A stretch of 64,000 nucleotides of DNA from Novosphingobium sp. Rr 2-17 (GCF_000272475.1 NZ_AKFJ01000008.1:1-64000); one strand, 5' to 3'; shown: positions 44,647-55,280, counted from the stretch's first letter. Program-made: numbers and translations. Notes: generated by a model from the sequence alone, not told the origin.

Positions 44647-45891
44647 ATGTCCACCGAAGTCAAGGTCCCCACGCTCGGCGAGTCCGTCTCCGAGGCCACC
44701 ATCGGCCAGTGGCTGAAGCAGCCAGGTGAAGCGGTTGCCGCCGACGAGCCCATTGTCAGCCTCGAAACCGACAAAGTCGCGATCGACGTGATGGCGCCGC
44801 ATGCCGGCGTCATGGGTCAGCAAATCGCCAAGGAAGGCGACACCGTCGTCGTCGGCGCGCTGATCGCCACGATCGAGGCTGGTTCGGGCGCTGCCCCTGC
44901 CCCTGCTCCCGCTGCAGCCCCGGCTGCCGCGCCTGCACCGGCTGCGGCTACTGCCCCCGCTCCAGCCCCGGCACCTGCTGCCGCGGCTACCGATGACACC
45001 GCCGGCGGTCCGTCGGTGCTTTCCCCCGCTGTGCGCCGCGCGGTCCTGGAATACGGGATCGATCCCGCGACCATCAAGGGCACCGGCAAGGACGGCCGCA
45101 TCACCAAGGACGATGTGGTCGAAGCGGCCAAGAACAAGCCCGCCGCAGCACCTGCTTCGCCGGCTGCTCCGGCTGCCGCGCCTGCATCGGGCCGCAACCA
45201 AGAGCGCGTGAAGATGACGCGCCTGCGCCAGACGATCGCCAAGCGGCTCAAGAGCGCGCAGGACAACGCGGCGCTGCTCACCACCTTCAACGACGTCGAC
45301 ATGTCCGCCGTCATCGCCGCACGCGATAAGTACAAGGACATCTTCCAGAAGAAGCACGGCATCAAGCTGGGCTTCATGTCGTTCTTCGCCAAGGCTTCGG
45401 TCCTGGCACTCAAGGACATCCCTGCGGTCAACGCCCAGATCGACGGCGACGAGATCCTCTACCACGACTACGTGGACATCTCGATCGCGGTTTCGGCCCC
45501 CAACGGTCTCGTCGTCCCGGTCGTCAAGGACTGCGACAAGCTGGGCTTCGCCGGCATCGAGCAGGCGATCGCCGGCTTCGGCAAGAAGGCCAAGGAAGGC
45601 ACGCTGACCATGGCCGACATGGCCGGCGGCACCTTCACCATCTCGAACGGTGGCGTCTTCGGCGGCCTGATGTCGACCCCGATCATCAACCCGCCGCAGT
45701 CCGCCGTGCTGGGCCTTCACCGCATCGAGGACCGCCCGGTGGTCCGCAACGGCGAGATCGTGATCCGTCCGATGATGTACATCGCATTGTCGTACGATCA
45801 CCGTATCATTGATGGCCGCGAGGCAGTGACTGCGCTCAAGACCATCAAGGAAGCGATCGAAGATCCCACTCGTCTGCTGATCGACCTTTAA
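44647..45891 (+). CDS. sucB: Dihydrolipoamide succinyltransferase (E2)
   Basis: A 414-aa E2 core. The lipoyl domain carries the lysine in [14 protein letters not shown]. An Ala/Pro linker of about 40 residues is followed by the E3-binding domain ([20 protein letters not shown]), a second linker and the catalytic domain, with [11 protein letters not shown] near the end. It transfers succinyl groups to CoA. ATG 44647; the spacing to sucA indicates an operon. Confidence 0.97.
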   Translation: MSTEVKVPTLGESVSEATIGQWLKQPGEAVAADEPIVSLETDKVAIDVMAPHAGVMGQQIAKEGDTVVVGALIATIEAGSGAAPAPAPAAAPAAAPAPAAATAPAPAPAPAAAATDDTAGGPSVLSPAVRRAVLEYGIDPATIKGTGKDGRITKDDVVEAAKNKPAAAPASPAAPAAAPASGRNQERVKMTRLRQTIAKRLKSAQDNAALLTTFNDVDMSAVIAARDKYKDIFQKKHGIKLGFMSFFAKASVLALKDIPAVNAQIDGDEILYHDYVDISIAVSAPNGLVVPVVKDCDKLGFAGIEQAIAGFGKKAKEGTLTMADMAGGTFTISNGGVFGGLMSTPIINPPQSAVLGLHRIEDRPVVRNGEIVIRPMMYIALSYDHRIIDGREAVTALKTIKEAIEDPTRLLIDL

Positions 45892-45900
45892 GGCTGGTGT

Positions 45901-45978
45901 CGTCCCGGGTTAGGCGCGGGACCGCTGGCCGGCGGGCGCTGCATCACGGCGGCTCGCGATCCCGGAACCGGGATGACG
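45901..45978. repeat. Palindromic repeat between sucB and lpd
   Basis: CGTCCCGGGTTAGGCGCGGG and GATCCCGGAACCGGGATGACG form imperfect inverted ends, of the same style as the repeat at 40248. It lies inside the transcription unit and touches the lpd ribosome-binding site. Confidence 0.6.
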
Positions 45979-45990
45979 GAGAAAAGAAAA

Positions 45991-47388
45991 ATGGCTGAAT
46001 ACGACTACGACGTCCTTGTCATCGGTTCCGGTCCCGGCGGTTACGTCGCGGCGATCCGCGCTGCACAACTGGGCCTCAAGACCGCTTGCGCCGAAGGGCG
46101 CGAAACGCTGGGCGGCACTTGCCTCAACGTGGGCTGCATTCCCTCCAAGGCCTTGCTCCACGCCTCGGAATACTTCGATGCGGCCAAGGGCGGCATGATG
46201 GCCTCGATGGGCATCAAGGTGAACCCCGAGCTTGATCTCGACACCATGCATGGCCAGCGCAAGGACGCCGTCAAGGGCCTGACCGGCGGCATCGAGTTCC
46301 TGTTCAAGAAGAACAAGGTCGAATGGCTCAAGGGCTATGCGCAGTTCAAGGACGCGCACAGCGTCGAAGTGGCCGGCAAGACCGTCACTGCCAAGAACAT
46401 CGTCATCGCCACCGGCTCGTCGGTCACCCCGCTTCCGGGCGTCGCAATCGACAATGACGGCGGCGTCGTGGTCGATAGCACCGGCGCGCTGGAACTGGCC
46501 ACCGTTCCCAAGAAGATGATCGTCATCGGTGGCGGCGTGATCGGCCTGGAACTGGGATCGGTATGGCGTCGCCTCGGCGCCGAAGTCACGGTCGTGGAAT
46601 TCCTCGATCAGTTGCTGCCCGGCATGGACGGCGATGTGCGCCGCGAAGCCGCCAAGATCTTCAAGAAGCAGGGCATGGTCCTCAAGCTGGGCACCAAGGT
46701 GACCGGCGTTACGGTCGAGGGCAAGACCGCCAAGGTCACTGTCGAGCCGTCCAAGGGCGGTGAGCCCGAAGTGCTGGAAGCCGACGTCGTGCTCGTCTCG
46801 ATCGGCCGCCGCCCCAACACCGAAGGCCTCGGCCTCGACAAGATCGGCCTGGAACTCAACCAGCGCGGGCAGATCGAAACCGACCACGAATTCGGCACCA
46901 AGGTCGCCGGCGTGTGGGCGATCGGTGACTGCATCCCCGGCCCGATGCTCGCGCACAAGGCCGAGGACGAAGGCATTGCGGTGGCCGAGAACATCGCCGG
47001 CCTGACCGGCATCGTAAACCACGACCTCATCCCCGGCGTCGTCTACACCCAGCCCGAATTCGCTGGCGTTGGTCTGACTGAGGAAGCCGCCAAGGAGCGC
47101 GGCGCGGTGAAGGTCGGCAAGTTCCCGATGCTCGCCAACTCGCGCGCCAAGACCAACCACGAGCCCGACGGCTTCGTGAAGATCATCGCCGATGCCGAAA
47201 CCGACCGCGTGCTTGGCGTGTGGTGCATCGCCTCGGTCGCCGGCACGATGATCGCCCAGGCGACCCAGGCCATGGAATTCGGCGCCACCAGCGAAGACAT
47301 CGCCTACACCTGCCACGCCCACCCGACGCACTCCGAGGCGATCAAGGAAGCGGCAATGGCCGTCACCGGCAAACCGATCCACATCTGA
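45991..47388 (+). CDS. lpdA: Dihydrolipoamide dehydrogenase (E3)
   Basis: A 465-aa flavoenzyme. FAD site is VIGSGPGGYVAAI, the redox disulfide GGTCLNVGCIPSKALL, the NAD site IGGGVIGLELG, and the active-site His in CHAHPTHSE. It reoxidises the lipoyl groups of the 2-oxoglutarate dehydrogenase complex encoded upstream. ATG 45991 with GGAG upstream; 45973 is an in-frame alternative. Confidence 0.97.
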   Translation: MAEYDYDVLVIGSGPGGYVAAIRAAQLGLKTACAEGRETLGGTCLNVGCIPSKALLHASEYFDAAKGGMMASMGIKVNPELDLDTMHGQRKDAVKGLTGGIEFLFKKNKVEWLKGYAQFKDAHSVEVAGKTVTAKNIVIATGSSVTPLPGVAIDNDGGVVVDSTGALELATVPKKMIVIGGGVIGLELGSVWRRLGAEVTVVEFLDQLLPGMDGDVRREAAKIFKKQGMVLKLGTKVTGVTVEGKTAKVTVEPSKGGEPEVLEADVVLVSIGRRPNTEGLGLDKIGLELNQRGQIETDHEFGTKVAGVWAIGDCIPGPMLAHKAEDEGIAVAENIAGLTGIVNHDLIPGVVYTQPEFAGVGLTEEAAKERGAVKVGKFPMLANSRAKTNHEPDGFVKIIADAETDRVLGVWCIASVAGTMIAQATQAMEFGATSEDIAYTCHAHPTHSEAIKEAAMAVTGKPIHI

Positions 47389-47410
47389 TCGGACTGACCG
47401 AACGAACGAA

Positions 47411-47441
47411 AAAGCCGGCGTGAAAGCGCCGGCTTTTTTTG
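47411..47441 (+). terminator. Rho-independent terminator after lpd
   Basis: AAAGCCGGCG pairs with CGCCGGCTTT around TGAAAG, followed by seven T. It ends the TCA block. Confidence 0.95.
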
Positions 47442-47478
47442 TTAAGCTATGTTCGCTCGGCAATAGCTACGAGGCATC

Positions 47479-47796
47479 ATGTACCGTTTCGTCCGCCCCC
47501 CTCTCTGGCTCCTTGTCACTATCGGCTTCATGATACTTCAAGTCTTGCTGCTGTGTTTGAGCTTTGAGGCGTTACCGCAGCTCTCAGTGATCTGCGCCGC
47601 GTCCCATTCCGAACCTTTCAGAACTTTGGGTTACGTCCATTTTCTCTATTTCGGACTTATCATTTTTGGGCTCGTCTCGCTGTTCTGGCCCCAAGGCAGG
47701 CCGATCTACACAGCGTTGATTGTTCTTTCGCTGCTGGCTTTGCCGGTGCAAGCCTACCTGGTCCGTAGCGGTCAGATGTACTGCGATGCTCCCTGA
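47479..47796 (+). CDS. Small membrane protein (105 aa)
   Basis: A 105-aa protein with three hydrophobic segments (PPLWLLVTIGFMILQVLLLC, FLYFGLIIFGLVSLFW, IYTALIVLSLLALPVQAYLV). Cysteines lie near residue 38 and at the C-terminus. No family was recognised. GAGG precedes ATG 47479. Base composition is less GC-rich than in the neighbours. Confidence 0.6.
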   Translation: MYRFVRPPLWLLVTIGFMILQVLLLCLSFEALPQLSVICAASHSEPFRTLGYVHFLYFGLIIFGLVSLFWPQGRPIYTALIVLSLLALPVQAYLVRSGQMYCDAP

Positions 47797-47870
47797 TCCT
47801 TCGACTGTGAGCGTAACCATCTAAATGGCCCGATCTTTCTAGGTAGAACACGGCCCTTTGGCATTCCTCC

Positions 47871-47948
47871 TCGTCATTGCGAGCGCAGCGAAGCAATCCA
47901 GGGTTGAGTAGACCGCCCTGGATTGCTTCGCTGCGCTCGCAATGACGA
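47871..47948. repeat. Perfect 33-bp inverted repeat (CGTCATTGCGAG family)
   Basis: Arms 47871-47903 and 47916-47948 are exact complements around a 12-base loop. The left arm begins TCGTCATTGCGAGCGCAGCG. It is a well-preserved copy of the element also seen at 31998-32088. Confidence 0.9.
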
Positions 47949-48050
47949 AGGAAAGGGGCGGACCGGACAGGAGAGGTCGATAGCGCGGTTGCGAGTTTCC
48001 CAAACAAGGCCGCCAGGGAACCGCGCAACGCTTTGTGTTTTTCTGCACAC

Positions 48051-49529
48051 ATGCGATCCATGCCCCGCGCCCTTCTGGTCTCCGCCCTTGCCGCCACCGT
48101 CATGTTGGCCGGCTGCAACCGCCAGACGAACCAAGGCGCCCCGCCGCGCGCGCATGATGCGTTCAAGATCGCGCCGCAGCCCTCGCTGGTCACGGTGCCG
48201 GTTCGCGCCGACTTGACCGAACTGGCCGCGGCGCTGGATCGCCAGGTGCCGCGCACCTTGTGGACGATCGACAAGCCCGACCAGACTTGCGTGGCGGCCA
48301 AGCAAGTGGACCTGGGCATCGCCAAGGTGAAGACGCCGGCGCTCAAGTGCAGCATCGTCGGCGAAGTCACGCGCGGGCCGATGGAATTCGCCGGCAAGGG
48401 TAAGGACATCATCCTGACGATGCCACTTCACGCGGTCGTCCACGCCGACGATATCGGCGGCCTACTCAAGCGCGAGACGGCAACGGCAGATGCCACCGCC
48501 CGCGCGGTGATCCACATCGATCTCAACCCGGACTGGAGTCCGCGCGGCACGGTGAAGATCCACTACGATTGGACCAACACGCCGCATATGGAGTTCCTGG
48601 GCCAGCGGATCGACTTCACCGAACAAGCCGAACAAAAACTTGCCCCCGTGATCGCCAAGCTGGAACGTGAGCTCCCCGGCCAGCTCGGCAAGTTGCAGGT
48701 CCGGCGCCAGGTTGAAAGAGCCTGGAATGCCTCGTTCACCACCCTCTCGCTCAACCGCGACAACCCGCCGGTGTGGATGCGGGTGACGCCCACCGAATTG
48801 CAGTACGGCGGGTACGAGCTGAACGGCAAGAGCATGGTCCTGCGCCTGGGCCTGCGTGCGACGACCGAAAGCTTTGTCGGCATTCGCCCGGCCGATCCCA
48901 AGCCCTCGCCGCTGCCGCCGCTCAAGCCGCTGGCGACGCAGGCCGGCAAGCTGTCGTTCTTCATCCCGGTCGTCGCCGACTACAAGGTGCTGGAGCCAGT
49001 GCTGATGCGCGCACTTGTCAAGCGTTCCGCACGCCCGTTCGAGGTGCCCGGCGTCGGCCCGGTGCGGGCGCAATTCCATGGCGCAACGATCTACGGCACC
49101 ACTGGTGGACGCATCGCCGTGGGCGTCAACTTCACCGCGCGCGATGACGCCGGACGGATCGGGCCGACCAAGGGCACGGTGTGGATGACCGGCGTTCCCA
49201 CCAATGCCGACAATTCCCGCCGCGTCGGCTTCGACAACTTCGAGGTCAGCGGCACTACCGACATGACCGGCGGCGATTTGGCGCTGCGCCTCGTCAATGC
49301 TGGCGGCGTCGGCCCGGTGATCGCCGCCGCCCTCGCCCAGAATTTCCAGAAGGACTACGATAAGCTGCTCGGCAAGATTGGCCGCGCCATCGAGGAAAAG
49401 CGCGAGGGCCAACTCGTTATCCGCGCGCAATTGACCAACAGCCGCACCGGGCGGATCAAGGCCGCCGGCCAGGGCCTTTACCTGCCGGTCTGGGCGGAAG
49501 GAACGGCCTCGATCGCCGTCGATAAGTAG
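48051..49529 (+). CDS. DUF4403 family lipoprotein
   Basis: A protein of about 492 aa with a signal peptide ending in the lipobox VMLAGC. The rest matches DUF4403 in length and pattern (VPVRADLTELAAALDRQVPR, then FTEQAEQKLAPVIAKLE, then LVIRAQLTNSRTGRIKAAGQ). The family may bind lipids or lie at the outer membrane; its function is not known. The start at 48051 or 48060 is uncertain. Confidence 0.8.
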   Translation: MRSMPRALLVSALAATVMLAGCNRQTNQGAPPRAHDAFKIAPQPSLVTVPVRADLTELAAALDRQVPRTLWTIDKPDQTCVAAKQVDLGIAKVKTPALKCSIVGEVTRGPMEFAGKGKDIILTMPLHAVVHADDIGGLLKRETATADATARAVIHIDLNPDWSPRGTVKIHYDWTNTPHMEFLGQRIDFTEQAEQKLAPVIAKLERELPGQLGKLQVRRQVERAWNASFTTLSLNRDNPPVWMRVTPTELQYGGYELNGKSMVLRLGLRATTESFVGIRPADPKPSPLPPLKPLATQAGKLSFFIPVVADYKVLEPVLMRALVKRSARPFEVPGVGPVRAQFHGATIYGTTGGRIAVGVNFTARDDAGRIGPTKGTVWMTGVPTNADNSRRVGFDNFEVSGTTDMTGGDLALRLVNAGGVGPVIAAALAQNFQKDYDKLLGKIGRAIEEKREGQLVIRAQLTNSRTGRIKAAGQGLYLPVWAEGTASIAVDK

Positions 49530-49574
49530 CGCTCATAAGGTGCCAATTGCGCGGCGTCGCTCTATTGAGAGGCG

Positions 49575-50195
49575 ATGATACCGCCCGTCCCCTCCCTGCC
49601 GCCCGCGCTGGACCTCGTCGGCATTGCCGTATTCGCGCTCAGCGGAGCCATGGTCGCAGCGCGTTTGCGGCAGACGTTCGTAACGATGGCGTTCTTCGCG
49701 CTGGTGACCGGCGTAGGCGGCGGCACCACGCGCGACTTACTGATCGGGGCGCCGGTGTTCTGGGTGCATGACCGCTTCGTCGCGCCGGTATGTCTGGGGG
49801 TGGCGTTGCTGGCGTGGTTCACCCCGATACGCTGGTGGCAGGGCCAGTTGTTGGAATGGGCGGACGCGGTAGGCTTGGCGGTCTATTCGGTGCTGGGCAC
49901 GATCAAGGCGCTGGCCTGGGGGGTGCCGGTCGCCCCGGCGGTGATGATGGGCGTCATCACCGGCTGCGTCGGCGGCATCGTGCGCGACGTGCTGGCGGGG
50001 CGCCCCTCGATCCTGATGAGACCGGAGCTTTACGTGACCGCCGCAGCGCTCTCTGCCGGCCTGGCCGCCGCTGGCATTGCTTTAGGACTGTCGGCGCCGT
50101 TGGCATGGGCCCTGGCGGCAAGTGGCGGCTTCACCTTGCGCGGGGCCGCGATCCACTGGTCCCTCGGCCTCCCCGCACATCGCGGCGAGGAATAG
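49575..50195 (+). CDS. TRIC/YadS family membrane protein
   Basis: A 206-aa protein with about seven helices, formed by two repeats. The first has AMVAARLRQTF and TGVGGGTTRDLLIGAPVFWV; the second VITGCVGGIVRDVLAGRPSI. The family includes trimeric intracellular cation channels and possible glycine transporters. ATG at 49575. Confidence 0.88.
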   Translation: MIPPVPSLPPALDLVGIAVFALSGAMVAARLRQTFVTMAFFALVTGVGGGTTRDLLIGAPVFWVHDRFVAPVCLGVALLAWFTPIRWWQGQLLEWADAVGLAVYSVLGTIKALAWGVPVAPAVMMGVITGCVGGIVRDVLAGRPSILMRPELYVTAAALSAGLAAAGIALGLSAPLAWALAASGGFTLRGAAIHWSLGLPAHRGEE

Positions 50196-50197
50196 CT

Positions 50198-50677
50198 TCA
50201 GAGCATCACGCGACCGTCCACCGCCACCGAGCGGATATGCCCCTCATCGTCGACGCTGCAGGCATACCCCCGCCCATCGTCGAGCTTGCCGGCGACGCTG
50301 AAGCGTCCGCCCATGCGGCGCACGTCATCGACGGAGCCGATGCGCTTGCCGCCCTGCGTCAGTTCATCCTCGCAGATGTCAACCGCCTCATCAAAGCTGT
50401 CACGCCGGCGCGGCGGGTTTTGATAGTCCTGATCGTAGGAGCGCTGGTCGTACTGCCCTTCGCTCTCGGATTGCTGCTCGTCCTGCGATCCTTCGCTCGA
50501 CTGGCTCTGCGCGGGCTCCTGATAGACCGGGCGATCATCGTGCTCGGCGCTATAGTCACGCCCCGCCTCGGGGCCGCCTGGATAGCTCGTGCTTTGTGCG
50601 AAAGCCGGAGCAGCGCTCGTCGCTGCCAGGACGATAGCGGCGAGCGAGGTCACGCCACGCGAGTAAAAGATAGTCAT
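50198..50677 (-). CDS. Exported hypothetical protein, Gln/Ser-rich
   Basis: A 159-aa protein. A signal peptide (SLAAIVLAATSAAPAFA) is followed by a low-complexity Gln/Ser/Asp/Tyr region (about 35-90) and a conserved-looking C-terminal domain (DEAVDICEDELTQGGKRIGS, then FSVAGKLDDGRGYACSVDDE) with two Cys. It is probably periplasmic. The stop is two bases from the convergent TRIC gene end. Confidence 0.7.
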   Translation of the reverse strand: MTIFYSRGVTSLAAIVLAATSAAPAFAQSTSYPGGPEAGRDYSAEHDDRPVYQEPAQSQSSEGSQDEQQSESEGQYDQRSYDQDYQNPPRRRDSFDEAVDICEDELTQGGKRIGSVDDVRRMGGRFSVAGKLDDGRGYACSVDDEGHIRSVAVDGRVML

Positions 50678-50760
50678 CGCAGCACGATCTCCACAATGCC
50701 GGCTAAGCGCCCGCCGAACGAAGCGCTAAGCGTAAGGGGCTTTCGTCATGCTGAACCGGC

Positions 50761-53016
50761 CTAGGGGGTGGCCGGTTCCGTCGTTGCCGCCGCCGCGACA
50801 GTTTCGCCGCCCAGCGACAATCCCGGCAACGAAAGCCCGGTCCAGCGCGCCACGAACGCCAGGATATCCGCTCCTTCCTCGATCGCTTTGTCGGTCGGCT
50901 TGCCCGAGCCATGGCCGGCGCGCGTCTCGATGCGGATGAGGCGCGGCTTGGCACCCAAGTCCGCGTGCTGGAGCGCGGCGGCATACTTGAAGGAATGGCC
51001 CGGCACTACGCGGTCGTCGGTGTCCGCCGTGGTGACGAGGATCGCGGGATAGGCGCTGCCGTCGCGGATGTTGTGGTAGGGCGAATAGCCGCGCAGCACT
51101 TTGAAGTCGGCTTCGCGATCGGGATGGCCGTAATCGTCCACCCAATAGCGCCCGGCGGTGAAGCGATCGAAGCGCAGCATGTCCATGACGCCCACTTGCG
51201 CCACGGCGGCAGCGAACAAGTCCGGTCGCTGGTTGACCACCGCCCCCACCAGCAGCCCGCCGTTGGAGCCGCCCTGGATCGCCAGGCCGTCGCGCTTGGC
51301 GATGCCTTGGTCGATCAGGAATTCACCTGCCGCAATGAAATCGTCGAACACGTTCTGCTTGTTCGCCCCGCGCCCGGCATCGTGCCATTCGCGCCCGTAC
51401 TCGCCGCCGCCGCGCAAGTTGGCGAGGGCAAAGGCGCCGCCCGCCTCCAGCCAGGCCATGCGGGTGGCGGAGAAGCCTGGCGTCAGCGACACGTCGAAGC
51501 CGCCATAGCCATACAGTAGCGTCGGCACCGGCTTGCCTGCCTTGGCCACCGCGCGGCTGCGCACGATGAACATCGGCACCCGCGTTCCGTCCTTCGAGGT
51601 GAAGAAGCGCTGCTCGACCTGATACGCGCCGGGATCGAAGCAGATCTTGGGCGTGGCGAACGGGGTAGTGGCGCCGCTCACTAGATCGAGGCGATAGATC
51701 GAGGCCGGGCAATTGAAGCTGGTGAAGGCATAGAACGTTTCGGCATCACCGGGCCGCCCGCGAAAGCCCGAGGCAGTGCCGATGCCGTTCAGCGTCAGCG
51801 CGCGCCCCGGTCGGCCGTCCAGCGCGATAATCTCGGCATGGCTGGCGGCATCGCGCATGTAGTTGAGCACAATCTGATCGCCGATGATCCCGGCGCGCTC
51901 CAGGATGTCGCTACGCTCGGCGACGAGTTGCGTCCACGCCGGCTGAGGCGAGCCCAGGTCGATCGACACCAGGCGATAGCGCGGCGCTTGCCAGTTGGTG
52001 ACATACCACAGCTTGCGCCCGCTCCCCTCGACCAGCTTCCAGTCGTCGGTGAAGCCGGTGACCAGCGGCGTCACCTTCCAGCCATCGCGCTTGCGCTGCG
52101 CCAGGTCGATCACCCGCACTTCGTAGCGGGCATCGGTGCCGACGTGGCTGGTGATGAGCGCCAGGCGGCCATCGTGGGTCACTTGCGCGGTGTGGCCGTA
52201 GTCCGGGTGGTCGGGCGTCGCATAGACCAGCTCGTCGGTGTCCTGCGCCGTGCCGAGGCGGTGGAAATAGACCGCCTGGTTATAGTTGCGCCCCTGGAAG
52301 GCGGCATTTTCGTCTGGCGCAGGGAAGCGCGAATAGAGGAAGCCTTGCTCCCCCACCCAGGCAAGGCCCGTGAACTTGGCCCAGCGAATCTCGTCGGCCA
52401 GCGGCTCGCCCGTCTTCACGTCGAGCACGCGCAGCACCCGCCAGTCGCTGCCGCCGTCCTGCACGCTGTACAGCAGATAGCGGCCCTCGTCGGAGGGCTC
52501 CCAACTGTCGAGCGCGGTGGCGCCATCCTTGGCCCAGGCATTGGGATCGAGGAGCAGTCTCGACTCGCCCGAAAGCCCCTGGCGCACGAACAATTGCGCC
52601 TGGTTCTGCAAACCACTGTTGCGGGTGTAGAAGTAACGACCGCCGGCCTTCACCGGCAGGCCGAAGCGTTCGTAGTCCATGAAAGCGCGGATGCGGCGCG
52701 CGAACGGCGCCCGCTCGGGCAGGCCTTCGAGGTAGCTTTCGGTCAGCCCATTTTCCCGCGCCACCCAGTCCGCCACTTCGAGCGCGTGGCGAACGTCGGC
52801 TTCGAGCCAGCGGTAAGGATCGGCGACGGGCTCCCCAAACAAGGTTTCGACGAGCGGATCGCGGCGAGTATCGGGATATGTGATGTCGGGCATGGATTGA
52901 GCGAAGATGGGCGTGGCGCCTACGATCGACAAGGCCAAACACAGCGCCAGCGAGACCGCCGGCGACAAGCGTGCCCTAAGCCCCCAGAGGCAATGCATTG
53001 CTGGCGTCCTCTCCAT
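50761..53016 (-). CDS. Prolyl oligopeptidase (S9A family)
   Basis: A 751-aa serine peptidase with a signal peptide ([18 protein letters not shown]). A beta-propeller region (about 60-460) precedes the alpha/beta hydrolase. The catalytic Ser is in GGSNGG near residue 584, Asp in ADTDDRV near 667 and His in RAGHGSG near 701. It cleaves after proline in short peptides, probably in the periplasm. ATG 53016. Confidence 0.93.
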   Translation of the reverse strand: MERTPAMHCLWGLRARLSPAVSLALCLALSIVGATPIFAQSMPDITYPDTRRDPLVETLFGEPVADPYRWLEADVRHALEVADWVARENGLTESYLEGLPERAPFARRIRAFMDYERFGLPVKAGGRYFYTRNSGLQNQAQLFVRQGLSGESRLLLDPNAWAKDGATALDSWEPSDEGRYLLYSVQDGGSDWRVLRVLDVKTGEPLADEIRWAKFTGLAWVGEQGFLYSRFPAPDENAAFQGRNYNQAVYFHRLGTAQDTDELVYATPDHPDYGHTAQVTHDGRLALITSHVGTDARYEVRVIDLAQRKRDGWKVTPLVTGFTDDWKLVEGSGRKLWYVTNWQAPRYRLVSIDLGSPQPAWTQLVAERSDILERAGIIGDQIVLNYMRDAASHAEIIALDGRPGRALTLNGIGTASGFRGRPGDAETFYAFTSFNCPASIYRLDLVSGATTPFATPKICFDPGAYQVEQRFFTSKDGTRVPMFIVRSRAVAKAGKPVPTLLYGYGGFDVSLTPGFSATRMAWLEAGGAFALANLRGGGEYGREWHDAGRGANKQNVFDDFIAAGEFLIDQGIAKRDGLAIQGGSNGGLLVGAVVNQRPDLFAAAVAQVGVMDMLRFDRFTAGRYWVDDYGHPDREADFKVLRGYSPYHNIRDGSAYPAILVTTADTDDRVVPGHSFKYAAALQHADLGAKPRLIRIETRAGHGSGKPTDKAIEEGADILAFVARWTGLSLPGLSLGGETVAAAATTEPATP

Positions 53017-53111
53017 GGGATCGTGTTTTTATCGGTTCGATTGTAACAGGCTCTTAGGGAAAACACATCCGGGCGTTGCGGCTCCAGCCATCCCATGAGA
53101 TTAATTGGGAC

Positions 53112-53357
53112 ATGGATGCCAGAAAACCAATTAGTCGCATTTGGGCTTCAATCGCGCTGGCAGTTACAATCACGATCACCTTGAGCCTGGTTTTCGGCCC
53201 GAGAGGCCTTGCCTTCGGGGTGGTCACGTCATTTCTGATGTTGTCGTGGCGCCACGACAACAGCGCCGGCTTACTGTTCCCACTAGCCATGCTCGTGGCC
53301 ATAACGATCGGCGTGTTACTCTTGCTAATGTACCTGATGGCCCGCGTACATTCATGA
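53112..53357 (+). CDS. Small membrane protein (81 aa)
   Basis: An 81-aa protein starting MDARKPISRIWASIALAVTI with two or three hydrophobic stretches (SIALAVTITITLSLVF, FPLAMLVAITIGVLLLLMYL). No family or strong ribosome-binding site was recognised. It is divergent from the peptidase. Confidence 0.4.
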   Translation: MDARKPISRIWASIALAVTITITLSLVFGPRGLAFGVVTSFLMLSWRHDNSAGLLFPLAMLVAITIGVLLLLMYLMARVHS

Positions 53358-53500
53358 TCCAGGGCACAATGGGCTGTCGGTGACATGGGGCTGTCGGTGA
53401 CGTGGCTCCAACCGTCATCCAGTCGCGATTATAGGCTCGGCATTGCCTGGCTCCCCATAACGCCGCTCATGCCGAGCTTATCAAAGCCGACGCGCAAGCA

Positions 53501-53534
53501 AAAGCGGCCGCGAACCGAAGTTCGCGACCGCTTT
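53501..53534 (-). terminator. Terminator after rplQ
   Basis: AAAGCGG-(C)-CGCGAAC pairs with GTTCGCG-(A)-CCGCTTT around CGAA. On the minus strand it is followed by TTGCTTG. It ends the alpha operon. Confidence 0.85.
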
Positions 53535-53560
53535 GGTGTTCCGTCAGGAAGCGTCGAGGC

Positions 53561-53983
53561 TCAGGCCTCGGCGTATTCCTCGGCTTCGTTGTTGACCGGA
53601 CCTGAATCCTGGCCCTTGGCGTCGGTGTCGCGGTCGACCAGCTCGATGATCGCGATCGGGGCGGCGTCCGAAGCGCGGATGCCGGCCTTGATGATGCGGG
53701 TGTAGCCACCGTTGCGACCAGCGTAGCGCTCAGCCAGAACTTCGAACAGCTTCTTTTCCTGCGTCTCGTCCATCAGGCGCGCGTGGGCCAGACGACGGTT
53801 CGACAGGCCGCCGTGCTTGGCGAGCGTGATGAGCTTTTCGACGTAAGGGCGCAGTTCCTTGGCCTTTGAAACCGTGGTCTGGATCTGCTCGTGCTTGAGG
53901 AGCGAGGCTGCCAGGTTGCGCAGCAGCGCAGTACGGTGAGCCGAGGCGCGCTGCAGTTTGCGCTGACCATGTCTATGACGCAT
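53561..53983 (-). CDS. rplQ: 50S ribosomal protein L17
   Basis: A 140-aa ribosomal protein. [20 protein letters not shown] at the start and the [20 protein letters not shown] region are typical. The C-terminus is extended by about 20 acidic residues relative to E. coli ([17 protein letters not shown]). It is last in the cluster rpsM-rpsK-rpoA-rplQ. ATG 53983. Confidence 0.98.
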   Translation of the reverse strand: MRHRHGQRKLQRASAHRTALLRNLAASLLKHEQIQTTVSKAKELRPYVEKLITLAKHGGLSNRRLAHARLMDETQEKKLFEVLAERYAGRNGGYTRIIKAGIRASDAAPIAIIELVDRDTDAKGQDSGPVNNEAEEYAEA

Positions 53984-54065
53984 ATTCGTTACTCCGTTCG
54001 TAGGGGGCCCGTGTCAGGTAGCCCGATCCTGGCAGCCGCTTGAGGGGGACTGCCTTGCCCTTAAA

Positions 54066-54103
54066 CCATCGCCGTCCCGACTTTCGCCGGGACGGCGTGA
54101 TGG
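54066..54103. other. Strong hairpin between rpoA and rplQ
   Basis: CCATC-GCCGTCCC (54066-54078) pairs with GGGACGGC-G-TGATGG (54089-54103) around a 10-base loop. It is not followed by a T run on the minus strand, so it could be an attenuator or processing site. Confidence 0.55.
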
Positions 54104-54106
54104 GGT

Positions 54107-55174
54107 TTAGCCCAGAAGTTCTTGCTCGAGCTTCTTGGCCATCTCTTCGATGTTCTCAGGCGGCCAGCCCGGGATGTCCATGCCGAGGCGCAGACCCATA
54201 GAGGAGAGAACTTCCTTGATCTCGTTGAGCGACTTGCGGCCGAAGTTCGGCGTGCGCAGCATCTCGGCTTCGGTCTTCTGAACCAGATCGCCGATGTAGA
54301 TGATGTTGTCGTTCTTGAGGCAGTTGGCCGAACGCACCGACAGTTCCAACTCGTCCACCTTCTTGAGAAGGTAGCGGTTGAGCTGGTTGGTGTCGCCCTC
54401 GTCCGAAGCGGTCGAACCGCCAGAGGCCATTCCGATCATCGGCGAAGCGCCGACCGGAGCGATGTCCTCGAAGTGGACGAACAGCGCGAGCTGGTCCTGA
54501 AGAATGCGGCTGGCGTACGCCACGGCATCTTCGGGGGACACGGTGCCGTCGGTCTCGACCGTCAGGCTCAGCTTGTCGTAGTCGAGCTCCTGGCCGATAC
54601 GAGCGTTCTCGACCTTGTAGCTGACCTGGCGGACCGGCGAATAGAGCGAGTCAACCGGGATAAGCCCGATCGGCGCGTCAATCGGCCGGTTGGACACGGC
54701 AGGGACGTAGCCCTTGCCGGTGTCGGCGGTCAGTTCCATGTTGAGCGTGGCGCCCTCGTCGAGGTGGCAGATCACGAGGTTCTTGTTCATCACCTCGATG
54801 TCGCCGCTGACGGCGATGTCGCCCGCTTTGACCTCAGCCGGACCAGTCGCCGAGAGCTGAAGGCGCTTCGGCCCTTCGCCCTGCATGCGCAGTGCGATCT
54901 GCTTGACGTTCAGAACCATGTCCGTCACGTCTTCGCGAACGCCGGCGAGCGACGAGAATTCGTGGAGCACGTTCTCGATCTTGATCGAGGTAATCGCCGC
55001 GCCTTGCAGAGAAGACAGCAGCACGCGACGAAGCGCGTTACCCAGCGTCAGGCCGAAGCCGCGCTCAAGGGGTTCGGCGACGAACGTCACCTTCAATTTG
55101 GGGTCGGGTCCCGGCTTGATCTCAAGGCCGTTCGGCTTCTTGAGTTCCTGCCAGTTCTTGATGTTGACAGTCAT
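54107..55174 (-). CDS. rpoA: RNA polymerase alpha subunit
   Basis: A 355-aa subunit. The N-terminal dimerisation domain has [20 protein letters not shown]. The C-terminal domain has the helix-hairpin-helix [20 protein letters not shown] followed by [12 protein letters not shown], which contacts UP elements and activators. Length is normal for alphaproteobacteria. ATG 55174. Confidence 0.98.
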   Translation of the reverse strand: MTVNIKNWQELKKPNGLEIKPGPDPKLKVTFVAEPLERGFGLTLGNALRRVLLSSLQGAAITSIKIENVLHEFSSLAGVREDVTDMVLNVKQIALRMQGEGPKRLQLSATGPAEVKAGDIAVSGDIEVMNKNLVICHLDEGATLNMELTADTGKGYVPAVSNRPIDAPIGLIPVDSLYSPVRQVSYKVENARIGQELDYDKLSLTVETDGTVSPEDAVAYASRILQDQLALFVHFEDIAPVGASPMIGMASGGSTASDEGDTNQLNRYLLKKVDELELSVRSANCLKNDNIIYIGDLVQKTEAEMLRTPNFGRKSLNEIKEVLSSMGLRLGMDIPGWPPENIEEMAKKLEQELLG

Positions 55175-55280
55175 GGACTTCCCCTGGGAGTGATGGCGGT
55201 TACTTCCGAAAGCCTGGTGGAGAGGCTCCGAAGGTTCCGAATAGTGGGCGACGACCGGTCAGCCGCCCGCAGTAGCTCGA

